Assembly: GCA_947258675.1 (NCBI GenBank)
Contig: CAMYJP010000252.1
Location: forward strand, 1 to 6,249
DNA: 6,249 bases
Direction: 5' to 3'
Source of the DNA: an uncultured Desulfobulbaceae bacterium
GTDB taxonomy: Bacteria; Desulfobacterota; Desulfobulbia; Desulfobulbales; BM004
Numbering within the stretch: position 1 is the stretch's first letter; each line of letters begins with the position of its first letter. The notes beneath the pieces are model-generated. The model made no database searches, was not told the origin of the DNA, and saw nothing but the letters and a program-made list of their open reading frames with translations. The position numbers and the translations under genes are program-made. Of this stretch, positions 1 to 4,478 are shown in pieces.

Positions 1-82
1 CCTTCTGGGGATTGATCGCAGTACCCTTTATAGAAAAATGGCTACCTACAAAATAGATCCGGACAAGATAGGTATCTTATAA
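1..82 (+). CDS. C-terminal end of a Fis-type HTH regulator, probably an NtrC-family sigma-54 activator (5' partial)
   Basis: Reading codons from base 2 to the TAA at 80-82 gives LLGIDRSTLYRKM followed by ATYKIDPDKIGIL. The segment LGIDRSTLYRKM matches the recognition helix of the Fis-type helix-turn-helix (pattern LGI-x-R-S/T-TLYRK) that ends NtrC-family response regulators and other sigma-54-dependent enhancer-binding proteins. The receiver and AAA+ domains, if present, lie outside the window, so the family assignment rests on about 26 residues. A stand-alone Fis-like protein is the main alternative. The context supports a sigma-54 activator: a good -24/-12 promoter lies about 580 bp downstream, with repeated candidate operator sites between. 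The sensor starting at 4479 could be its partner kinase, which is inference. Confidence 0.85.
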   Translation, partial: LLGIDRSTLYRKMATYKIDPDKIGIL

Positions 83-661
83 AACCATTATATAATGTAT
101 GAAGAATTACTTTTCCATGCCTGCCAACCCAGTAATTCCTTCTCTCAATTATACTCTACTCCCTAATGATATCTTTGCTGCCAAACAATTTTTATTTTAA
201 TAAAAGTAAATATAATCTTATAGTTAATATTAACCAACCCAACCACCTGTCCCCATCAAATATTCAATAATTTTCTTCCACTCATGGTGCCAACTTCTCT
301 ATTTTCTTGATGATCATGAATTTACAGGAAAAAAGCAACGCACGCCAAACAACACAGTAACTGTTTAAAATTATTATTCAAAAAAAGAAACGCAACACTC
401 ATGATGCAACAGTTATGTTGCATGCGACACTATGATGCAACACTTTTTTTGTCAACCTCCCCCTTCTGGAAGAATACTTCACTCTTCATTTTCTCCTGTT
501 AGAATTCTAATCTAAAATTAATTCCTTGCCTGAAAGAACTAAAAAAAGAAGATAACATGCTGCTATTAAAAGATTTTCAATAATAATTTAGTCATTTTTT
601 TCTGTAACACATCTAGCATCTTTGCTTTAATAAAATCTTTTTAGAAAATAAATTTCATTTC
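83..661. other. AT-rich intergenic regulatory region
   Basis: This is about 580 bases with no convincing coding frame on either strand and several A/T runs. It separates the regulator's stop codon from the sigma-54 promoter. The main structure in it is the cluster of GCAACA/TGTTGC sites at 391-442. A 12-bp palindrome TTAGAATTCTAA sits at 499-510, and the 180-240 and 540-660 stretches are almost pure A/T. The A/T-rich DNA between the site cluster and the promoter would suit the looping that sigma-54 activators need, but no clear IHF site was found. No RNA gene is recognised. Confidence 0.6.
391..442. promoter_or_regulatory. Cluster of GCAACA/TGTTGC sites, candidate upstream activator sequence
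   Basis: A perfect inverted repeat, ATGCAACA-gtta-TGTTGCAT, occupies 404-423. The 11-mer ATGATGCAACA occurs twice, at 401-411 and 432-442, 31 bp apart, or close to three helical turns. A third direct GCAACA lies at 392-397, preceding a similar ACACT-CATG context. There are thus three direct half-sites and one inverted half-site in 52 bp, as expected for cooperative binding of a dimeric regulator. The cluster is about 250-300 bp upstream of the predicted transcription start. The Fis-HTH protein encoded just upstream is the natural candidate to bind here (inference). Confidence 0.6.
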
Positions 662-677
662 TGGCACTAATCATGCT
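662..677 (+). promoter_or_regulatory. Sigma-54 (RpoN) promoter, -24/-12 type
   Basis: The sequence TGGCAC (662-667), five bases, then ATGCT (673-677) matches the RpoN consensus TGGCAC-N5-TTGCW with one mismatch. The invariant GG (663-664) and GC (675-676) are separated by exactly 10 bases, the required spacing. Transcription would start near 688, giving a leader of about 65 nt before the ribosome binding site at 742-746. It sits directly upstream of the small membrane protein genes and downstream of a gene whose end looks like a sigma-54 activator, which makes a chance match less likely. Confidence 0.8.
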
Positions 678-741
678 TTAAGTAGAGCAAACGTAAAATT
701 TTGAGCAAATTCCGTGGACATCAACCGAGTTTTAACCTTTC

Positions 742-746
742 AGGAG
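742..746 (+). promoter_or_regulatory. Strong Shine-Dalgarno site AGGAG that points to an ATG in the 'wrong' frame
   Basis: AGGAG lies 7 nt before the ATG at 754. This is the best ribosome binding site in the leader, but the ATG it serves opens an 11-codon frame and not the frame of the small membrane protein. The in-frame ATG at 779 has no comparable site in front of it. Confidence 0.7.
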
Positions 747-753
747 AGCAAAG

Positions 754-789
754 ATGTACGAGACAGCAGAACTCACCAATGGAAGTTGA
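754..789 (+). other. 11-codon leader ORF overlapping the start of the first small membrane protein
   Basis: The frame ATG...TGA encodes MYETAELTNGS and stops at TGA 787-789. It overlaps the ATG of the next frame (779-781) by 11 bases. It could be a leader peptide that couples translation to the downstream gene. It could instead be the true N-terminus of that gene, joined by a +1 frameshift at AGT-TGA, or by an ancestral frame now broken by one inserted base. Dropping one T from the TT at 786-787 would give MYETAELTNGS-EISDFELGNSK, a smooth continuous protein of about 66 residues. The sequence alone cannot decide between these. Confidence 0.5.
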
Positions 790-955
790 AATTTCTGATT
801 TCGAATTGGGCAATTCCAAAATGGGAATCGGAATAATCGCCGTCATGGCTGCTTTAGTTGGACTTTGGGGTGCAACCTGTCTGATCAGCGGGCTGGCCAG
901 CAGCAGCGTATCAGAATTAGGTCGAGGTCTGATTACTGCCATAACGGGGATGTAA
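779..955 (+). CDS. Small one-helix membrane protein of the redox operon (possible frameshifted start)
   Basis: From the ATG at 779 this encodes 58 residues: an acidic N-terminus (MEVEISDFELGNSK), one membrane helix at about residues 15-40, and a short tail ending in AITGM. No catalytic or cofactor motif is visible. Its pattern W-x6-SGLA, VSEL-x-R and a C-terminal A-x3-M recurs in the next gene (1014-1322), so the two appear to be paralogues; this one lacks the second half of its neighbour. It is the first gene after the sigma-54 promoter. The start is uncertain: the strong Shine-Dalgarno site serves the ATG at 754 in another frame, and the longer in-frame TTG start at 701 has no ribosome binding site. 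Likely role, by context only: an accessory or assembly subunit of the downstream membrane complex. Confidence 0.7.
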   Translation: MEVEISDFELGNSKMGIGIIAVMAALVGLWGATCLISGLASSSVSELGRGLITAITGM

Positions 956-1013
956 CAAAGTATTTATTTTAACAAACTAGACAACTATCTGTAACGTAAA
1001 AAGGGGAAAAACA

Positions 1014-1322
1014 ATGGCAAAAGGTACAAACAAGAGTGGTATACGATTCGTCTGGCACGCCTCAATATTCTTAGGAACTGTAGCTTGCATCTGGTCCACT
1101 GCTGCTATTCTGAGTGGATTAGCTCAAGTCAACTGGCAAGTCTCAGAACTTCTTCGACAATACCTGATAGCGGTAGGACTTATGCAGGAATTCCATACTC
1201 TGTCAGACTTCTATACACACATCAAAGGAGTTGAATACATAATTGCTGTAATGTTCTTAAGTTCATTTCCGGTATTTTATTCCTATCTCAACAAATCTAA
1301 ACAGGCGGTACCGACAACCTAA
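1014..1322 (+). CDS. Two-helix small membrane protein, HmcD-like C-terminal half
   Basis: A protein of 102 residues with predicted membrane helices at about 14-36 and 73-90. The ATG is preceded by GGGG (1003-1006) at 7-nt spacing. The first half shares W-x6-SGLA and VSEL-x-R with the preceding small protein. The second half, EFHTLSDFYTHIKGVEYII followed by a hydrophobic stretch and FPVFYSYLNK, resembles the short HmcD-type subunits of transmembrane redox complexes in sulfate- and metal-reducing bacteria, which have a D-F-x3-T/I-x-G-x-x-Y-I-I pattern. That resemblance is recalled from memory and needs a profile search. It is likely a small structural subunit of the NrfD-containing complex encoded downstream. 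It is followed after 19 bases by an intrinsic terminator-like hairpin, which may make its expression differ from the main subunits. Confidence 0.8.
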   Translation: MAKGTNKSGIRFVWHASIFLGTVACIWSTAAILSGLAQVNWQVSELLRQYLIAVGLMQEFHTLSDFYTHIKGVEYIIAVMFLSSFPVFYSYLNKSKQAVPTT

Positions 1323-1341
1323 AGCTCTTTTATTAATCAAG

Positions 1342-1378
1342 GCCTGGTTGAGTTTCAACACCTACCAGGCTTTTTTTT
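1342..1378 (+). terminator. Intrinsic terminator between the small membrane genes and the cytochrome gene
   Basis: A perfect 7-bp stem, GCCTGGT (1342-1348) pairing with ACCAGGC (1364-1370), is followed immediately by eight T residues (1371-1378). The loop is 15 nt. It lies 19 bases after the stop codon at 1322 and 77 bases before the cytochrome start. Full termination here would separate the redox genes from the sigma-54 promoter, so partial read-through or a second promoter downstream must be assumed. Confidence 0.8.
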
Positions 1379-1392
1379 GCCCAAAATACGCC

Positions 1393-1429
1393 AACTTATA
1401 CTATTTTTTTATAAAAAAATCAATAAGTT
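1393..1429. repeat. A/T-rich nested palindrome upstream of the cytochrome gene
   Basis: The 18-bp core at 1403-1420 is a perfect palindrome: A, seven T, AT, seven A, T. It is flanked by the inverted repeat AACTTAT (1393-1399) and ATAAGTT (1423-1429). In RNA it would form a long A-U hairpin ending ten bases before the Shine-Dalgarno site of the cytochrome gene. Possible roles are mRNA processing or stability, or a protein-binding site. Confidence 0.5.
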
Positions 1430-1454
1430 AAATAAAACAAGGAGGAAGAAAGAA

Positions 1455-1988
1455 ATGAATCGAATTCTAAAAATTGTTGGGGGAATCATAGTGGTGATGA
1501 TCCTGTCCTTTGCTCCTCAACAGGGTTGTTTGGCAATGGAAGGTCCTGATTCCGTGGAAATTGACGTACTTGCTCAACTGTATGAACCCGTAACCTTCGA
1601 TCATGCAATGCATGTTGATGTTACAGAAGATAACTGCGCTGCGTGTCACCACCATACCACGGGCACTCCTGTTGATGATGAAAAATGCATTAAGTGCCAC
1701 GCTAATAGCGGAGAAGCGGATGAAGTCGCGTGCCAGGAGTGCCATTCAGCAAAACGTTTCGAAGCTGATTATTTAGACAGTATAGAGGCAGACAACACCC
1801 TCCATCACACTGATAAAGTCGGCCTAAAAGCAGCCTATCATATCAAGTGTATGGGCTGTCATGAAGAAATGGGTGCACCAACCGGTTGTGAAGAGTGCCA
1901 TGCAAGAACTGAGGCCGGAGATAAATTTTACCATACCGGGAAATATGCACCCCCTAAAGGAAAGAAATCAACTCAAGGCGGCCATTAA
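1455..1988 (+). CDS. Exported pentahaem c-type cytochrome (c3/c7-like)
   Basis: The protein has 177 residues. The ATG at 1455 is preceded by AAGGAGG (1439-1445) at 9-nt spacing. A Sec signal peptide covers about residues 1-27 (MNRILK, a hydrophobic core, then CLA before MEGP). Five CxxCH haem-binding motifs are visible: CAACH 61, CIKCH 78, CQECH 93, CMGCH 132 and CEECH 145. Candidate distal haem ligands include H50, H53, H66, H67, H117, H118, H129 and H160. The segment VTFDHAMHV...CAACHHH is typical of class III/c7 cytochromes. The 34-residue gap between motifs 3 and 4 suggests a trihaem module joined to a dihaem module. It is likely the periplasmic electron-carrying subunit that exchanges electrons between the iron-sulfur protein encoded next and the soluble cytochrome pool. 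Its position before the FeS and NrfD genes resembles the cytochrome-FeS-NrfD order of Geobacter CbcSTU-type clusters (from memory). Confidence 0.92.
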   Translation: MNRILKIVGGIIVVMILSFAPQQGCLAMEGPDSVEIDVLAQLYEPVTFDHAMHVDVTEDNCAACHHHTTGTPVDDEKCIKCHANSGEADEVACQECHSAKRFEADYLDSIEADNTLHHTDKVGLKAAYHIKCMGCHEEMGAPTGCEECHARTEAGDKFYHTGKYAPPKGKKSTQGGH

Positions 1989-2053
1989 TAAAGGTCTGTA
2001 ATCAATATAGGTAAGAAAAAAATATAAAAGATCGATACTGGAGGGGATTGATA

Positions 2054-2965
2054 ATGAATAATAAACTCGACAGAAGAAAATTTCTAAAAAGAAGTGTTAT
2101 GGGTGGCACAGCAGCCACATTTCTCGCCAAAAGCAAAGGTTCTCATGCCGCAGGAAGCTACGGAGGCTATCCGGATGGTATGGGTGTCCTGGTTGACTTG
2201 ACCCGCTGTATCGGCTGCAGGACTTGCGAAGCTGCCTGTAATAAAGAACAAGGTTTGCCTGCCCCGGATATGCCTTTTGATGACATGTCTGTATTGGAAC
2301 ACAAACGCCGCACCAGCGAAGGCGCCTATACGGTCGTAAATAAATATGACATTCCCGGCGAAGAACATCCTCTTTTTCGCAAGATACAATGTAATCATTG
2401 TAACGAGCCTGCCTGTCTCACATCCTGTTTTGTAAATGCTTATACCAAAACACCTGAAGGCGCGGTTGTTTATGACCCGACTGTCTGCGTTGGATGCCGG
2501 ACGTGCATGGTCGCTTGTCCTTTTTATGTTCCGGCCTACAGTTATTCTAGCATTCTCAATCCGGTCATAAAAAAGTGTATTTTCTGTCATGAAACCCGCC
2601 TTAAATTCGGTAGGCCTCCTGCATGTGTGGAAGCATGCCCAAAAGAAGTATTAACGTTTGGTAAACGAAAAGATTTGATCAGAATAGGACATCAGAGGAT
2701 CAAGAGTAACCCTGATCTCTATGAAGATCATATTTATGGTGAAAAGGAGGTGGGAGGAACTGCCTGGATGTACCTTTCCAGCGCACCCTTTGAGCACGTT
2801 GGCTTTGACACTGGTTTGGGAAACCAGCCCATTCTCTCATATGTCAAGGAATTTCTAACGATTGTTCCAATGGTTTTGACTATCTGGCCGGCCCTGTTTG
2901 CAGGATTCCATTTACTGGCCACCCGTAAAGACAATCTTAAAACTGAAGAAAATTCCAAGAAATAG
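2054..2965 (+). CDS. Tat-exported 4x[4Fe-4S] ferredoxin-type subunit, HybA/HmcB-like
   Basis: The protein has 303 residues. The ATG at 2054 has GGAGGGG at 2040-2046. The N-terminus DRRKFLKRS is a clear twin-arginine signal, followed by a hydrophobic stretch, so the folded protein is exported with its clusters. Sixteen cysteines form four cluster sets: C52/55/58/62, C113/116/121/125, C145/148/151/155 and C175/178/191/195, each expected to supply ligands for [4Fe-4S] clusters (cysteines commonly swap between paired sets in this family). A hydrophobic helix at about 264-288 would anchor it in the membrane, as in HybA and HmcB. The GGTAWMYLSSAPFEHVGF stretch before the anchor is typical of HybA-type proteins. 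It likely relays electrons between the NrfD-like quinone-site protein, whose gene starts 17 bases downstream, and the pentahaem cytochrome. No catalytic partner such as a hydrogenase or molybdoenzyme is encoded here. Confidence 0.93.
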   Translation: MNNKLDRRKFLKRSVMGGTAATFLAKSKGSHAAGSYGGYPDGMGVLVDLTRCIGCRTCEAACNKEQGLPAPDMPFDDMSVLEHKRRTSEGAYTVVNKYDIPGEEHPLFRKIQCNHCNEPACLTSCFVNAYTKTPEGAVVYDPTVCVGCRTCMVACPFYVPAYSYSSILNPVIKKCIFCHETRLKFGRPPACVEACPKEVLTFGKRKDLIRIGHQRIKSNPDLYEDHIYGEKEVGGTAWMYLSSAPFEHVGFDTGLGNQPILSYVKEFLTIVPMVLTIWPALFAGFHLLATRKDNLKTEENSKK

Positions 2966-2982
2966 TCGGAGGATATAAGAAA

Positions 2983-4242
2983 ATGAAGACAATTGTAGCG
3001 AATGGCAAAACTCCTGTTGATACCTTACATAAGGACAGCGGAATATTATGGACTGTCAAAGAAAAATTACTACTTGGTTTAAGTACCAAGGAATACATGG
3101 CCCAGGCGATAAGGAATCCATTTAACTGGATCCTGGCTGTCATATTCGCGGTAGGCACCCCGATACTTGTGGGCCGCTTTATCTTTGGACTGAGCTGGGT
3201 TACCCACAGCTCGTATGATTATCCATGGGGACTTTTTTTAGGATGGGGGCTGTTTGTAATGGTTCCCTTATCAGCATCAGGCTTTATGCTTGGCACAACT
3301 GTGGAGGTTTTCGGCCGCAAAGATTTCAAACCAATTGAACGATTGGCTTTACTCAATGGGCTTTTGGGGTATCTCTTTGCTGTTATTTTTCTTCAGGTAG
3401 ACCTTGGCCAACCCTGGCGGCTAGTCTACCCGATGTTTGTATCTCTGGGGCCTGCAGCTGTTTTATTTCTGGTCGCCTGGCATGTTGCCACCTACCTCTC
3501 TGTTCAGGTAGCGGAATTAGTCCCTGCCTTTTCCGAATGGATGGGGATGCCGAAGCTGAAACAATTCATTAAAAGCATGGTTCTCGGCCTAACCATTGCG
3601 GGCATTATTCTCTCCACTCTACATCAGGGAGCCCTTGGAGCATTATTTACTTATGCGCCTGGTAAAGTTCACCCACTCTGGTATTCAGCACCGTTCCAGT
3701 GGTTCCATTTTTTCTGTTCGTCCATCTTCGCCGGGCTCTGTATGCTCATTACCGTCAGCACTATTTGCAAAAAAACCATGGCCTGGCGTTGTGATGATAA
3801 CTTCCTGGATAATCTGGACCGTCAGACTATTGGCCTTGCCAAAGGTTCCACTCTTGCATTGATTACCTATCTGGTCATCAAAATTATAGCAGTTGCCCAC
3901 GATGGCGATTGGTCTTATCTCGCCACAGGCTGGGGACAGTGGTTTATGCTTGAAATAGGAATTGGCGTCATCCTTCCCATCTTCCTTTTTACGTATGCCA
4001 TAAGAAATAACCTTGCCGGACTTGCACGATTTACCGCAATTATAACGGTTTTAGGTATTGCCCTCAATCGACTGAATACCGCGCTTATCACTTTCAACTG
4101 GAAACTGTATCAGGAAATACCACACTGGCGTGAAGTAGTGATTGTTATCCTTATATACTCTCTGTATATCGTTACCTATCGCTTCGTCCTGTACCGTTTA
4201 CCAATACTTTATGCCTGGAAATCATCAGAAGAAAAAGGTTAA
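2983..4242 (+). CDS. NrfD/HybB-family integral membrane quinone-site subunit
   Basis: The protein has 419 residues. The ATG at 2983 has GGAGG at 2968-2972 and lies 17 bases after the FeS gene, so the two are surely cotranscribed. About ten membrane helices are predicted, near 48-68, 82-104, 122-138, 150-172, 197-215, 235-258, 284-305, 318-338, 345-365 and 384-403. Family signatures seen are PWGLFLGWGLF, the DLGQPWR motif after helix 3, LSTLHQGALGALF followed by HPLWYS (HybB/HmcC type), an E-x3-G-x3-P motif in helix 8 (E324) and NRLN near 362. The length and the HQGALG/HPLW motifs fit the HybB/HmcC branch better than short NrfD or PsrC proteins. The established role of the family is quinone/quinol exchange with an attached FeS protein; some members may also move protons. 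Direction of electron flow cannot be read from the sequence. Confidence 0.93.
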   Translation: MKTIVANGKTPVDTLHKDSGILWTVKEKLLLGLSTKEYMAQAIRNPFNWILAVIFAVGTPILVGRFIFGLSWVTHSSYDYPWGLFLGWGLFVMVPLSASGFMLGTTVEVFGRKDFKPIERLALLNGLLGYLFAVIFLQVDLGQPWRLVYPMFVSLGPAAVLFLVAWHVATYLSVQVAELVPAFSEWMGMPKLKQFIKSMVLGLTIAGIILSTLHQGALGALFTYAPGKVHPLWYSAPFQWFHFFCSSIFAGLCMLITVSTICKKTMAWRCDDNFLDNLDRQTIGLAKGSTLALITYLVIKIIAVAHDGDWSYLATGWGQWFMLEIGIGVILPIFLFTYAIRNNLAGLARFTAIITVLGIALNRLNTALITFNWKLYQEIPHWREVVIVILIYSLYIVTYRFVLYRLPILYAWKSSEEKG

Positions 4243-4265
4243 TTTTTAAAATAAACAATTGCCAT

Positions 4266-4295
4266 CGGGGCTTACAGGTTTTCCTGTCAGCCCCG
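4266..4295. terminator. GC-rich hairpin after the NrfD-like gene, no U-tract
   Basis: CGGGGCT-T-ACAGG (4266-4278) pairs with CCTGT-C-AGCCCCG (4283-4295): 12 pairs with one T/C mismatch and a TTTT loop. It starts 24 bases after the stop codon. No run of T follows on either strand, so it is not a classical intrinsic terminator. It may protect the 3' end of the redox mRNA or act with Rho. The rest of the 236-base gap up to 4478 holds only a short AGCCTAGGCT palindrome at 4396-4405 and no recognisable promoter. Confidence 0.55.
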
Positions 4296-4478
4296 GCCAC
4301 AAAACAAGTATCCACCAACTGAATAAACAGATACAAACCAAATATAATTCTTCGTGAAAACCTGTAATCACATACAAAAATAGGTAGAAAAGCAAAGCCT
4401 AGGCTCAAAATCTATTTAATCTCAAATACTCGCTCAACAATCAGTCAATAAAATATCCTTGTACCTGAGGCTGAAAAA

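Noticed and set aside
91..96. TATAAT as a sigma-70 -10 element
   Set aside because: There is no -35-like sequence at 16-18 bp upstream, and such matches are expected in A/T-rich DNA.
104..138. GAATTAC...GTAATTC inverted repeat as terminator of the upstream regulator gene
   Set aside because: It is a weak A/T stem with a 21-nt loop and no T run after it.
701..778. TTG at 701 as the start of the first small membrane protein, giving 84 residues
   Set aside because: There is no ribosome binding site before it, it lies only about 13 nt after the predicted transcription start, and the extra residues (SKFRGHQPSFNLSGEQRC...) are read through the Shine-Dalgarno region of the ATG at 754.
1377..1454. 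TTG at 1377 as the start of the cytochrome gene
   Set aside because: It begins in the T-tract of the terminator. The ATG at 1455 has a near-perfect AAGGAGG and gives a normal signal peptide.
1515..1535. Cysteine in QQGC of the cytochrome signal peptide as a lipoprotein attachment site
   Set aside because: The residues before it do not fit the lipobox pattern, and CLA before MEGP gives an acceptable ordinary signal peptidase site.
2048..2053. TTG at 2048 as the start of the iron-sulfur protein
   Set aside because: It is only 1 nt after the Shine-Dalgarno GGAGGGG; the ATG at 2054 has the correct spacing.
2084..2590. Long open frame on the minus strand opposite the iron-sulfur protein gene
   Set aside because: It is opposite a gene with sixteen cysteines in perfect cluster spacing, and its translation shows no recognisable motif or membrane pattern.
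1455..4242. Assignment as DsrJOP of the sulfite-reduction complex or as hydrogenase-2 HybAB
   Set aside because: The cytochrome has five haem motifs where DsrJ has three, no DsrM or DsrK is adjacent in the window, and no hydrogenase subunit is present; only family-level similarity is claimed.
4396..4405. AGCCTAGGCT palindrome as an operator for the sensor gene
   Set aside because: It is a single 10-bp palindrome with no second copy and no recognisable promoter nearby.
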